Assembly (NCBI GenBank): GCA_964057225.1
Contig: OZ059894.1
Coordinates: 17,762,476 to 17,826,475 of the forward strand
Length of the DNA: 64,000 nucleotides
Reading direction: 5' to 3'
DNA from: Auanema rhodensis
Lineage: Eukaryota > Nematoda > Chromadorea > Rhabditida > Rhabditidae
Shown: in pieces, positions 48,924 to 62,300 of the stretch
Numbering within the stretch: the first letter of the stretch is position 1
How the letters are laid out: each line of letters begins with the position of its first letter
Notes under the pieces: model-generated
Database searches by the model: none
Told to the model about the DNA's origin: nothing
What the model saw: only the letters and a program-made list of their open reading frames with translations
Made by a program: the position numbers and the translations under genes

Positions 48924-50429
48924 ATGATGATGACAAGAAGACGACGAAAGGTAAAACTTCTTTTCTTATCGTATTCTAAACATTTCTTCAGGCGGCTTGT
49001 GCTGAATCTGGTAGTCCAGTAACAAATGAAACTCAGGAAATCAAATCGAAGAAAGCACGTGAAGAGTCTGCTGTAGAGAGAACTTCTGACTCTTCACCTA
49101 TATCAGATGCTTCGGATTTGATGGAACGCATGAGCTTAAGCAATGAATCAGTCCGGTCGAAACCAACTTCACCTCCACCGGAGCTAGAATTTCAAGGACA
49201 CGAGCCTACAACACCCCATATTCCACAGCCAAATCACCAATTCATTCATCAAGTTATAAACTTTCATGACATTGATATTGATCAGTTCTTGCACGGCTCG
49301 GAGCTAAATTTTCTGGACAATATTGAGTCATCAGCAGAGCTTGCCGCTCCAGTGTTATCGCCTGTAGTTGATCCAATCAACGTCAGTCCAAATAGCTCTC
49401 GATGTATTACACCTCCACCAAGATTAGATTCACCTAATATTAAAGCCGAAGAAGTTTTTGAAACTCCTGAAAAGATAAATATAACTGAAGTTACTACAAA
49501 GGTGTCTAATGAATCTCCATTGTCTTCATCATCATCTCATAATGATCAAAGTCCTCCTCCGTTACTTCCATACGCTCTAACATACGCAGCAAGCTCAAAA
49601 AATCCAACTTCATCATCAGATGATGACGATCATAATCCGAAATCATTTGAAAAAACGTCGAAAACATCTTGGAAAGCTTTGAAGGATCTCGGTAAAACCG
49701 TAGCAAAAACCTTAACATCGAAATTATCAACAACATCTGATCCACTAACACCTCCACAACCAATATCAATAAAGGTCTATCTTCTTTTTTTCATATCTAT
49801 TTATGAAATTTTTGTTTCAGATTTCAAAGAAAAAAGGAAGAAAACCAAAAACTTTTCGAGGACGAAATGCTAAGTTGAAAGAAGAATCAAGAAAAAAAGA
49901 TGTTGAGATTGAAAATGAAGAGAAGAAAGTTCGTCAAGGGGTTAGTTGAAAAGAAAATTTATAATTTGCATATAATTTATTACGTTTAAGTATATGCCAA
50001 TGCTAGAATATCATGGCCGAAGTATGCGGAGAGTAAGTTTTGCCGAGAAATTGAAGGTGAATAATTTGTTTTTAGAAATGTTTCATGCTGGGACTAACGC
50101 CCAGTGACGTTAATGATATTCGATTAACCATTATTGATTTAATGCAAAAAGTTGTAGATCTGCCACCTATTCAAGTAAAAAAGGTTATTAGAGTTTTAGA
50201 AACTAATTTAAATATCAAAATTATTAATTTAAAAATAATTTTTATAAGGCAATCTATACGTATATCTTTAAATTATTTCTATTTACAGCAACGAGCTAGA
50301 AAGGTTGTAGATACAACTCGAGACTTCTTCCTTCGTTCTCGTCCGGGTCGTAACAATCTTTCGGATATGACACAGAAAGAAATTGAAGAAACAACTACAG
50401 AACAAAGCATAAAGAAGGAGGATTGTTAA
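48924..50429 (+). CDS. Unrecognised protein with AT-hook-like block and RVSF PP1-docking motif
   Basis: Six exons (48924-48950, 48992-49774, 49821-49940, 49991-50056, 50076-50183, 50289-50429) join in phase to 414 residues. I do not recognise the family. Residues 1-9 are basic (MMMTRRRRK). Residues 10-260 are low-complexity, rich in Ser, Pro, Glu and Asp, with several SP/TP sites. Residues 271-286 (ISKKKGRKPKTFRGRN) resemble an AT-hook DNA-binding block. Residues 323-328 (RRVSFA) fit the RVxF docking motif for protein phosphatase 1, with a phosphorylatable Ser inside. A more structured helix-rich segment follows (LTPSDVNDIRLTIIDLMQKV) and another basic region. A nuclear or chromatin role with PP1 recruitment is inferred from these motifs only. 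The ATG is the first after a TTTTCAG acceptor at 48895. Confidence 0.7.
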
Positions 50430-51139
50430 AGAATTTTTGCTCAAATAGAATAATATGGGTTTTTAACTGTTAAATGATACTCAATTTGTATTTTTTTTAT
50501 AAAAAAAACATCTTTTTTCATATATTTGTATATAATTATAATAAAATATATTATATCTTTTACTTTTATAATAATATTAATGATATAATAAACAGGATAG
50601 GATTATAAGAATTAGGTTGTATATCAGGCAATTCCTTAATTGATTAGAAAAAACTGGTATAACTTTCCAAAAACATGAAAAAGCTCATTTATCATTAAAC
50701 ATCTTTAGAAGTAAACATCTTTTAGTTTTTATTTTCTGTTATTTAAATGTAATAACATTCTAACCTTTTCTATATCTTTTATACAAAAACATTTTTTTTT
50801 CATTAGATTACTTGAAAATTTTCATAAAATTTTATAAAATTCTTCATACATTATTTTAAAATTATTTTTATTTGAAATAAATTTTTTATAAAGAAATACT
50901 ATCTTTTTTTTCCTTTACGGTAAAAAAATAATCGTTAGGTTTAGTTGGTCGCGTACTCTCTTAATCTCATCCTCTCTATCCTGACCCATTTTCAGACTTG
51001 GCCTTGTTCCTGTAACGCTCGTAACCACAAACTATTCACGTTTCTTCTCTTCTTATTATTAATCTACATCTTTTTTTTAAATAAAACTATTCATATAGTT
51101 TAGAATTATTTTTTATTTTATTTAATTTTTAGAATTATC
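50430..51139. other. Intergenic region
   Basis: Very AT-rich spacer between two plus-strand genes, with T runs. A TTTTTAG acceptor ends at 51132, seven bases before the next ATG. No exon seen. Confidence 0.6.
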
Positions 51140-53908
51140 ATGCCCATTTCACCAGAAGATCTGGAGAGAATCAAACAATTGCGTGAATTGGTCAAGGACC
51201 AGGTAGGATTCAAAGATTATATTCCAATCGATATTCCATTCTAAATTATCTTGAATCTAGATTTTTGAATATAAAAATAATGAAATTTCAACCTTTTTTA
51301 TTTTAAAATTAAAGATTTTCATTTAAGATTACCCCATATTATGATACGGATTTCAACCTTCTCAGATGGTTAAAGGTTATTAAAGCTAAAATATTTAAAT
51401 ATTTGAATTTTTTATTTTTCAGGGTCATGATAATGATTTGAAAGTCATTGTTCCAAAACTTGTAAGCCATTTGAAATTAAGAAGTTCTGACTGGCAATTG
51501 GATAAAGTTGCTGATGCTCCTCGTGATCACCAAGTTCATGATCACTGGAAAGTAGGTTTAAAACTTTTTTTATCATGTATTATATTAATTATATTATATT
51601 TACATAAATATTTACTATATTATAGTCAGGACTAACTGGACCAGCTGTTTTAACTAAAAATGTTATTGTAAATATTGAACAATCAGGAAATAATGATTAT
51701 TGGGGATTACTTAAAACATATCCAATCAATGATGTTTTAAGGTAATTATAATTTAAAAATTAAAATTAATTTATATGATTTTTAAAAAATATTTGATTTA
51801 GAGCACGTGTGTATGATTTGGAAAGTATGCTTAGAGCTGTAATGAAAATGGAAGAAGAAACAGGTAGATCTATATAGAATTATGCTAATTATGCTAATTA
51901 TATAAGAAAAAATTTACAAAAATATAAATTTAAGGAGAACAATGTTCAATTTTATATATAATGGATTTATCTGGAATAGTTATGGATCGTCATACAATTA
52001 CCTTGATGACTGGTGGCTTATCTGCTATTAGTGCTTTCATGTCTGAGCATTATGTTGAATTGGTTCATTCATTTGTTTTAGTGAATGTTCCAACCTTCAT
52101 ATCAGCAATTTGGTAAGTTTTTTCATCAAATTCAATTTCTATAATCAGAATAATACGCATAAATAAAAAAAGTTTGGCAGAAAAGTTGTTGCAAAAAATC
52201 AAAATTCTTAAATATTGATGATTTTTTGAATATAATATACATAGTATTAAAATAAAAATCCTTTTTCTTTTTCATATTCATTATAACTACTTATTCATTT
52301 ATATATTTTAAATTATTATTCTTACATTCTATAAGTATATTATATATAATTAAAGTTTTAATATATAAATTATATAATTTTTGATTATTAAAAAATTCAA
52401 ACTATTAGAAAATAAATGATACATAATTAGCATAATTTAACACGTCGTACGTCGTACAAGTTCTCATTTATTTTTTAAGAATTCTAAATAAACGGTTGTT
52501 TTTGAATTTCTTATAAAATAATTTTCTAAATAAATTTGTTTGAAGTATTTATTTACTATATTTTAGGTCAATTGCTAAGCCTTTACTTCCGGAAAGAACT
52601 CGTCTGAAGGTTAACATCCTAGGTGGTAGCTGGCGTGAAGATATTCAGAAGATTGCAGTTCCCTCTACTTTACCTTCATATTGGAATTTAGAAGGAGAAA
52701 AAGGGGTATATTATACATTACTGATACAGATAATTTATTTGTCTTATTACTATTTTTCAGCCATTTACTGCCAATGTTGAAATTGGATTACCATTTCCGG
52801 AATCGGAATATTACAAGAATGGTGTTGCACAAGGATCTCAAGTGCTTTCGGTACCAGCAGGAAAAACTGGATACTTTGATATTGCAGTGAAAAAGGTATA
52901 ATTGTAATTTGAAAAAAGTTTAAAATATCAGGGAATGGAGAGATTTTGGATATGACTGAATTGATCTTTAATCAGTTAATCAGCTATCTATGTATTCGTT
53001 TGTTCACGTTTTCTACTGAATATAAGCGTTTCTCATATGATATATTATATTAAATGTTCATTGTGATTCAATGAATTTGAAAAAAAAAGAAGGAGGACGG
53101 ACATCAGAATATGAAAACGATCTTGATATTCATAACAACGTATGAAATATATAAAACTACATATGTATAAAAGTACCAAAAGTTTATCCAGAAGTACTGT
53201 TTCGAAAAAAAGCTGAAATTGAATAATAAACATTGAATATATTACTTAAAAATCTAAAAATAAAAATGTTCTTTATGAAAACATCAAACTTTTTACATTT
53301 TAAATTAATATATTAAACGATAATTTGATAATTAATATATTTCTTTTATTATAAATTAACATATAAATATAGCTACTTATACATTTAATTTTCAGAATTC
53401 AAAGCTTCGTTGGGAAATTCATGCCAGTGGTCATTTTGCATTCTGCATCTACAAACTTGACGCAGCCATAGGAGATGATTACTCCAAACTTGAACGAGCT
53501 TATCCATTGTTTAGTGTGAGATTTTTAATCATTTTTCAATTTCTCACTAGTTTCTATGTTAAAATTCAATTTTTTATACTAAAAAATATTCTAAATTCTA
53601 ATAGCGCTCACATAAATCTATATGTGAAATTCTCGGAAACATATTTGAAAATTCTGATAACCTGAAACAGATTCGCTTGAATTGAAGCCAATTTATTAGA
53701 GAATATAGATTATCTATTATATATATAAATTTAAATTTAAATAATAGACATGATAGCATTTTGCTTTCAGAAGGTACCAGGACCAACTTTTGTGCCATGT
53801 ATTGATGAGATTCCATGTATGGAAGATGCAAACTATCGGTTTTGGTTTGGAAATGAACATGCATGGTTACATACACTCAAAATTTCTCATTTAATTACAA
53901 ATACTTAA
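51140..53908 (+). CDS. CRAL-TRIO and GOLD domain protein (SEC14-like)
   Basis: Nine exons (51140-51202, 51423-51551, 51626-51741, 51802-51863, 51935-52112, 52567-52705, 52761-52895, 53396-53515, 53771-53908) join in phase to 359 residues. The N-terminal helical part (DWQLDKVADAPRDHQVHDHW) leads into a SEC14/CRAL-TRIO lipid-binding fold (about 80-240) with ILYIMDLSGIVMDRHT, NVPTFISAIWSIAKPLLP and RLKVNILGGSWREDI. A GOLD beta-sandwich follows (about 260-355): SVPAGKTGYFDIAVKK, LRWEIHASGHFAFCIY, and a C terminus with YRFWFGNEHAWLHTLKI. The same two-domain layout occurs in SEC14L proteins and the nematode CTG proteins. These move or sense small lipids such as phosphoinositides or tocopherol-like molecules in cytosol and at Golgi or endosomal membranes. 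No signal peptide is visible. The start follows a TTTTTAG acceptor. Confidence 0.93.
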
Positions 53909-54599
53909 CCATGTATTTTATATAATTTTATGTGTTTTTTTTATAAAAAATGAAGAAAGAACAATATGAAGAATAAATTTATTCTTTACGAGTTTGCTGA
54001 CTACCCGTCATATACAACATTGACTATAAAGTATTTAACTATAATATATAATCAAATCGGACACATAATAAAGAAATTTTTGAGTAAAATGAAAAAAAAA
54101 AAGTTTTCTATATTATTGAAATAAAATAAAAAAGAAATTCTTAAATGTTTTCATAAGTGAATATTCATAACACATTTGATATATTAGTATATATATTATA
54201 TGTATAATATATATATTTAATGATAAAATAAGTCAACAAAAGAAAATGAAAACAAATATGAATTGATATAGTTAAAGATACTAATAATCTTCTTCTTCTT
54301 TTTTTTAATTGTAAAAGAGAGAGAGAGAGAGAAAAAGAGAGAGAGAGAAAGAGAGAAAGAAAAATCTCTTCGTTTTATTTCTTTTGGCAACTCTTTTCAT
54401 CAAGAAAATTTTAAAAAATAACACAAAACATAGTGAGCAATACAGTATATGGCGTTGGATTAGATACAAATAAATTTCTTAAAACATTACATAAATTTTA
54501 ATTTTTCTTTTTGATAAAATGAAATATCCTTTCTTAAAAAATAAAAATCTTAAAATTGCCATGATTTCCCGATGTGAAGCATTTTCAAATTTACTAAGG
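53909..54599. other. Convergent intergenic region with GA repeat
   Basis: Shared 3' region of the CRAL-TRIO/GOLD gene and the PPxY gene. It holds an imperfect (GA)n stretch at about 54317-54360 and AT-rich sequence. No exon seen. Confidence 0.6.
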
Positions 54600-55941
54600 T
54601 TATTCTATAGGCGCAATGACGTCATCGCCTTTTTTTGTACATCTATTTGGACTAGCTTGTGTATCTAGTCTATTAGCTGATGTACTAGTTGGTAGTTCCG
54701 GATAATTTGTTATTTGGCTGTAACTTGGAGGTGAAGGGTATGGAGGTGGTGCTGCTATTCCGGGTATTCCCTGAAACGAAAGTAGAAAAATGTTCAATCA
54801 ATGTGAAAGCATGACAAACCTGAAACCGGCGTGGATCTCGCATAGAGGCTAGAGGTGATCCGTTATTAACTGAATAGGGAGGTACATATACAGGGTAACT
54901 GAAGTCTGTTACCGACATAACTTCTGAATAATAACCTGAAATATATCAAATAAGAGAGGAAATTTGAAAATTATAATGTTTGAAATGAGATTTCGTATAG
55001 ATAAAGTTGAGAAAAGTGCTATATATTGATAAATAAGTTAATAAAAGTACAAACTTGGTGGTGGAATGTATGGCTCTGTACTGGCAGTATTATTTCCACA
55101 ACTTGCTTGACTACTATGTTGAGCTTCACTCGAGTGATTTACTATAGCAGGTATAGTTACACTAGTTGTACTTGGATTTGATCTTTGTCGAATGGTTGAC
55201 CAATGATTATGTGAAGATCTGGAAAAAAAATAATTCGGAAATTGAAGTAATTATATATAAATATAATAAAATATAATTGAATTTTATGAAAAATAAATGA
55301 GAAATTGCTTATATATTTTACAGAAATTTTACATATTATTTAATAGAATTCAATTTAATTTTAGAGAAAGAAAAAAAACAAATTTATTGATTATATTCTT
55401 TAGAATATAAAAGGAATATAGAAATTTGTACTATTAACTATATAATCTATTTTATCTTTTATCTTTTCAAATAGGTTAATTCTATTGAAATTTATAGATC
55501 ATATAGTTCTAATGTATTGATGTAAAACTTCTTTTGAATCAAAACGATATGACGTATATTCATTTATTTTTATTTTCAGATATCTCATTCTCAATCTAAA
55601 ATTAGATAATTAAGTAGGAGTTAGAAATAAAAAAAGAAAAGGCTTCAATTTTTGAATTCCAAAATCTTGTTTTGTTCTCTATCTCTCTATGTTTATAACT
55701 ATTTCTCATTTTTACCTCTCAACCTCTATCTCATCTTCAGATTCTAAATCTTAAAATTATAAAAATAAATAAAGTTGCAAACGATTTTGTGTGAGTTATA
55801 AACTTACTTTGCAAGAAAACAAGATCGAAGAATTATAATTAATATAAAAACAGCAGCAAAGAGAATAAAGGGCACAATGACGAAAAGAGAGTTTGCTATT
55901 CCAAGTTCCAACATACCCACATCATCTAACAATTCACCAAT
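54600..55941 (-). CDS. PPxY-rich single-pass membrane protein, 5' end unresolved
   Basis: Exons 54770-54600, 54935-54820 and 55219-55055 join in phase and encode a polar, Pro/Ser/Tyr-rich cytoplasmic region. It has several PY motifs: PPPSYY, VPPYS and PPPYPSPPSYSQ. PPxY motifs bind WW domains, for example in NEDD4-type ubiquitin ligases, so the protein could be a membrane-bound ubiquitin-ligase adaptor (inference). Upstream exon 55941-55808 encodes a good transmembrane segment (ANSLFVIVPFILFAAVFILI, then IIILRSCFLAK). Its donor is in a different phase from the 55219 acceptor, so direct joining gives a stop unless one base is w rong or a weaker donor is used. A separate candidate exon at 57661-57577 joins 55219 in the right phase. 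I extend the feature to the membrane exon as the more plausible partner. Confidence 0.6.
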
Positions 55942-58900
55942 CTGTATCTGTCGTATGTTTTATTTACAAACAGACCAAATAAACTGAAAAGGAAAATAAC
56001 GTTTATTATAGATAAAAACAATGAAAATCAACAAAAACTACAAGCTATATGACGCACATAAACATGTTGAAATGATAGCTGTTGCTATAACTAGATATTT
56101 AAGTTGAAAAAGTTCTAAGAAACATGAAAAATGCTCCGCATTGTCAACAACGTCAACGATGTGTGAAAGCTGACGCTTTTTGCCATATTTTCATGATTTT
56201 TGGAGGAAATAAACTTATTACTTGAATGAAATCATAAATGACAAGGTTAGTACATTATGAACTAGTTCACAATGAGATAGTTGAGGAAGCAGGTAATTGA
56301 ATTGAATGGTCAAATAGCTTAATAGAATAATTGAAAATAGAATATACTGTTGATATGTATGTATGTACATGTGGATATACTATACTATATATTATGTAAA
56401 TATAGATAAAAGAATGAGTCATAATCAAGAGAAAAGTAAGAATATGAGATAATTGAAAAAGTAAAATAATTTGAAAAGAAAATTAGCTCAAAAGAAATAG
56501 AAAGTTAAATTGAAATTTTTAAAAAAATGTTTAAGATTAAGACATTCTTATTATTCTTGTAATGAATATACATATTATATTAAAAAATAGTAATTACTAA
56601 TTGTAAAATGGATTTGAAAATATAAAAATTTAAAAAATACATATAGACCTGTGTACGTGTGCATAAACCGGCCACAAATCGTATTCAGAAGAGAACGAAC
56701 ATAAATTTTTTGCTCAAAAACTGTTTTGTCTTCATCAACTTCTAGTCAATATCATCTAATTTTTTTTCTTTTTCTCTCTTTCGACTTCTAATTTTTTGCT
56801 GAAAAAAAGGAAAAAATTAGCAACATTTTGATTTTAAAATCTTTGAACAACAATAGAATGAAATGAATTATATGAGTTATAAAAATAAAATGATGTACAT
56901 TTATATGAAGACAGACAAAATAATTTTAGATTTATTAATATTTAATAATATAATTTTTATAAATTTATATAAAAAATAGAATATCTATCTATATACATAT
57001 AAATAATTTTAAATAAATACAAATATTACCTAGAACTACTATTGAAATACGACAGACAGTTAGAGTAGTACTGTCATTAAAAATAAAAAAAATATATATA
57101 TTTCAAAACATAAAGATCATTATAATATTGTAATAAGTTCATTAATATTATATATATATATATATATTCTTATTTATATACAATGTTATTTTTTGTTTCT
57201 CTCTCTCTCTCTATCTCATAAGACAAGCCAACTATTAACTATAAATTAATAATAAGTATTATTGATATGAACTATTCCATAAGAACAGAAAAAAACTGTA
57301 CATATAGAAATATAGAAATTATAGAAAATTTGAATTTTTTTTTGAATAAAATAAAGATTTGATGGTGGTAGTAGTGTACGAACTAAACTAATTGAATACT
57401 GTAGCTAATACGAATGATGATTTCACTCATTTTAACAGAAAATATAGTAACAACAGCAACATAGCTGATATAGAATATCATAAAAAAAAAGTTCAAACGT
57501 AATTCAGTCTTTTCATATTGCTCGTTCACACTTTTTTCATTCATTTTGACTGCTTATTGCTTCTGTGTGAGCTTACCGGGTGCTCTCAACGCCCCAGCAA
57601 TCAGGCTCTTTTCGCCATCTCCAAGGAAACGCCAGCCAATTGTCACAATAATAATGGCAGTCTGAGTGAAAATCAGTGATATTTTACTTATTCACATGCA
57701 CATATTGTATTAGAATTTTAGAAAAAAATATATAGAAAATATAATTCTTATATTAAAGTTATAGCCACAACTATGTATATTGAATAGTATAATGAAAAGA
57801 AAATATGTTCAAATGAAAGATAAAGAGGTAAAGGGTAAAAGAGAAAATGATAGAAACAGTATTTCTTTGATTATTGGGTATAACAATTCAAATGGAATTG
57901 ATTATATACAAAAGTTAGAAGAAAAGAGCAATAGTTGGTGAATGAAAAACAAAATCTTGCAGATAGAATGGCTACTTTCAAGGCATCTGGTAAATACTTC
58001 GATGGAGTTACAACATCTCTTGCTACGTAACACATGTGATTAGCAAGCTTTCACAACTTTTTTTTTCTTTTGAAATGAGATGAAATTTCTAATTGTGAGA
58101 TTTCGAACTAATGTTTTTCGTATAAATATTTCTATTTTATTGAAAAGAAATGATTCAAAAATACAAAAGAATGAGTAGTAATGCGATAAAGAAGGTTCAA
58201 ATGGTATTTTCTTTCTTGTTTTTTGTTGGAAAAATTTTATTAAAATAGGGAATAATTATAATAAATTGTAATTAAAACAATAAATATTCTATAAAGTTTA
58301 TATTATGAAAATAACCGGATTAAACATATTGCATTAGAATAATGAATGATGTGAATAGATTAGACCAGATGGGTCTTCCTCCTTTTCTGACAACAAATAC
58401 GAAAATAGATGTAGATATGCTATAAACGGAAATCAGTATATTTCTTACGTCAATTCATAAATATATTTATACATATAGATATATATATATATAGATAGAT
58501 AGATAGATAGATGTATATGTGTGTATGAGTTACTAATCATCAGAATAATAATTTAAAAGAAAATACAAAAGAAAGAATAAAAGAATCCATAAAACAAGAA
58601 AAACAATAGTAAAAGAACATCATAAGATAATGAAAAAAGTATTTTGATGATTATATTCAAACAAATACTTTGATTAACAATGGATAATGTCAATTATTTT
58701 ATACGTAAAAAGCATAAACATTTGAAAAATGAATGATTTCAGTTTACGTCAGTAGAATTCAGAGTTCAATTTCGTGTATGTAAAGATAAAAATAGATATA
58801 TACATACATGTTTATTTCTATTTATATATAATCATTATTTTTATTTTTGATGAATTATAAAGAAAAATTTGAAATTTATAAGAGAAAAGTTGAAAAAAAA

Positions 58901-59250
58901 GAAAAACGTTCAACCGAATGCTTCTGATAAAGTTTGGTGGAAAAATAATGTTAAAGCTAGAATGTACTTGACGGACGATTGAAACATCTTTCGTTGATAA
59001 ATCTAATTTGAGAGTTAATGTGTATCTAGAAAGATATATATCCACAGATTAGAAAAGGAGGTTGTAGTTCTAAGAAAATGAAATGAAATCTGGAATTGTC
59101 TTAAAAAACTTTTTTCTTTGCTATTGAACATGAAGATTGAAAATAAAGTTTTTTGAAATGTTATACAGAACATATGATAAGCAAGTTTTGATTTTAAACA
59201 TAATTGCATAGTTTGATATCTGTTTACAATATTCATTATAAAATAATAGT
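55942..59250. other. AT-rich region upstream of the PPxY gene
   Basis: No complete gene is visible, but it includes one orphan exon candidate at 57577-57661 on the minus strand (separate entry). Microsatellite-like TA runs lie near 57150, and GATA repeats near 58490-58512. The rest is AT-rich with scattered stops. Confidence 0.5.
57577..57661 (-). CDS. Orphan exon candidate, possibly 5' to the PPxY gene
   Basis: CACTCAG acceptor, 85 bp open in one frame, GTAAGC donor. It encodes TAIIIVTIGWRFLGDGEK followed by SLIAGALRAP and ends in phase 1, matching the 55219 exon of the PPxY gene. Its base composition is markedly less AT-rich than its surroundings, as for real exons here. No upstream exon could be added with confidence and I do not recognise the product. 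Confidence 0.4.
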
Positions 59251-59274
59251 TTGAAGCACGAAAAAATTATATCA

Positions 59275-59357
<83 letters not shown>

Positions 59358-62300
59358 TCCCTCCCTCTCTCTCTCTCCCTCCCCCTCTCTCTCTCTCTCT
59401 CTCTCTCACTCTCTCTCTCTCTCTCTCCCTCCCCCTCTCTATCTCTCTCTCTCTCTCTCTCTCTCAATCTCAATCTCTCTCTCTCTCAATCTCAATCTCT
59501 CTCTCTGGCTTTCTCTCTTTCCGTCACTTTGCTCTGATTATTATCATTTTTTTCTGATAATAACAGAATTGAAGTTTCAGAAGAAATTTTGTTTCTTAAA
59601 ATTGCTTATAGAAAAATATATAGAAAAGCAATTGAATATATTGAAATGTAAAGCTAATGATGAAGCATATTTTATATTGAAAATTATATAATAATATGAT
59701 CAAGTCTGAAATGATGTAATATATAGGAAGAACACTTCAAACAACTTAAATTTTCTATTAATCTTTAGCGCTGACGTCATTAAAAGTTAGAGGTTCATCA
59801 TCTATATCTTATAAATAATGATTAAGTAAGGCTATGTATATCAATTATATCATATAATTAATTGTTAAAATAAAAGAAGAAGGCAACGTTAATAATAGTT
59901 TTAACTTGAAATTTAAAAAAAAATTTAGTTTTAGTTGATCTTTCAATGATCTCATTTTATCATATCTCAATTTTGATTTCAAAATAGGAAAATTATAATA
60001 AACTGTTAATAACTACAATAAGTATGTGATGAAAAGAACACAATAATCAACTGTGCAAAGTAACTTCAGAATACTTCAGAATCTTCAACTTCAGAATCAC
60101 ATGAAATTTTTAAAAATATTTAATGTAATAGATCAAATAAAAGAAATAGGAGATGATCGATTATTTTATTAATAGAATAATTGAAAGAATAGGCTGATTT
60201 TGATGTTTGGGACTGAAAACTGAAAAAAATCTGTTTCTTCTTGTTCAACAATACAGCCGTTGTGTATATCATGTCTGAAAAACAGAGAGGAAATATTTCT
60301 GTCTTCTTTCCATAATGGCTACAAACAATGAAAATTAGTTGGCTAAACGTAATGAGCATGTGATACTTTCAGTTATTTATTCAATAATATTCTATATAAA
60401 TACATATATATTATATATAATAAATTTTTGTTAATTATAATATTGGATATATGATCATCAATCACATTGAAAAGTAATTGATATTAATGATAATGAAGAA
60501 TATCATTTATTCAAAATATTATAATTTTATAAAATATTTGTATATTATAAATCAATATTAGAATTTATTTATTTATTTTTCATGAATTGCTCGGATAAAT
60601 GAACATACATGATTTTGAAATTTCGTTTCAACCTTAAATTCATATTAACTTGTGCCTTATGATTTTGACATTTCAAGAAATAAAATGATTTTAATGTACT
60701 AAAGATTAAAATATAAAATATTTCAAAGTTTTTTTTATAAAAAATAATAAAAATTTATATTTATAAACTAGAAATGATTTATAGATTGAACTTTTGTACA
60801 AAATAATTTTTATGTTATTAAACATTTTTATATTTTCTTAATTATTTATTATAAACTACATACTTATATATATATATATATACATTCTATTATATAAAAA
60901 TGATAATAAATATTCCAAGAAAAATTAAAAACTACAAAAATTGAAAAAAAAATTTTTGTATTGCCTCTGCAAATGTGTTAATTTGCTACAGAACTTGGAA
61001 AATCTCATGAAAAAACGATGTTATTATGTCTATTACTACTAGATGACCATGGAACATGTATGTATAATTCACAAATTATTATTATTAATATAAATTATAT
61101 TTATAAAATATTAAACTATATACTATGTGTGTATTTGTATATTCTATTCAAATATAGACCCATTAATTTAACCAAAAAATAAATTAATAAACCACGCACA
61201 TCTTTTTTTTTTTTTAGATATATTTAAAATAATTTTATATTTCTATTCATAGTATATTAATAATATATTTATATATATATATATATATATAATTATTTAT
61301 ATAATTTTATAAATTATATCAAATTCATTTTTATTAACGATTTATGTATATAAGATATATTATATAAATCTCAAATTCTATGAATTATATTCTAAAGTTA
61401 ATATATATATATATATATATATATAGATATAGATATAATAGTTAATAAACCTATTTCAATTTTGAATCTTATTTCAATCAACGTATTACATACATTGTAT
61501 ATGCTAATATCACGTGAAACGTGGAAACGTTATTACATATACTTACTTACTATTATTATATGAAAGTAAGCACAAATAATAATGTTGCATTCAATTTCAT
61601 TTATTATTTAAAAACAAAAAACTTTATTTATTATATTTATTTTTATTTATATACATAACAGATAAAATATTATTAATTTTAATTAGAAAGTACATATAAC
61701 ATCCATTACTACATGCTTATAACCTTTTTTTTTTGTTCTTAAAACTAAAAGTTATACTAATTAAGTCATGCTTAAGAAGTAAATAGCTATTGTCGTAAAT
61801 ATTTTTTGTATTCATGGTCACATCACATATAAAAAAAGATGAATGTCCAATTTTGACCAACGACTTCATCTACAAATAGGGGAAACTAAGCGTTTAACGA
61901 AAAAAAAACACAATTGCTCTATAGGTTTTCTTCTTTTCTATTTTCAGCAAGCTACTAACTTGATGTTAAGCTTTCTTCTATCCACAAGAACCATCTTAAT
62001 TAAGTCTCCTCTAGTCAATCTCCTGTCCAAAATGACCTATTTCTCTCTCTCTCTCATCCCCCTCTCACTCCGTTACTTACTTCCAAGTTGCGCTCTAGCC
62101 ATACACATATACATATACACACCCTTCTTTAACTTTTCCATTTCCAGCATCTTTCTCACATTTTCGTCATTCGAAAGGAAATAACAAAGTCTGATACTCG
62201 AGTCCTGAGCAGAATTTTCCTAGAAATGCCGGCAAAAAGCTCTTGTATTGTATAGGCCCGTCCGTTCAGTTGTCCTTGTACAAACATATATATATATATA

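Noticed and set aside
57965-58025. Minus-strand open stretch near 58000 as an upstream exon of the PPxY gene
   Set aside because: No donor gives the phase needed by the exon at 57661, and the plus strand offers an equally good short frame.
59251-59691. 146-codon open frame and its opposite-strand Arg/Glu-rich frame
   Set aside because: Both are translations of the CT microsatellite; open only because the repeat lacks stops.
59769-59780. CRE-like TGACGTCA palindrome
   Set aside because: A perfect 8-mer occurs by chance at this scale and no start codon or gene is nearby.
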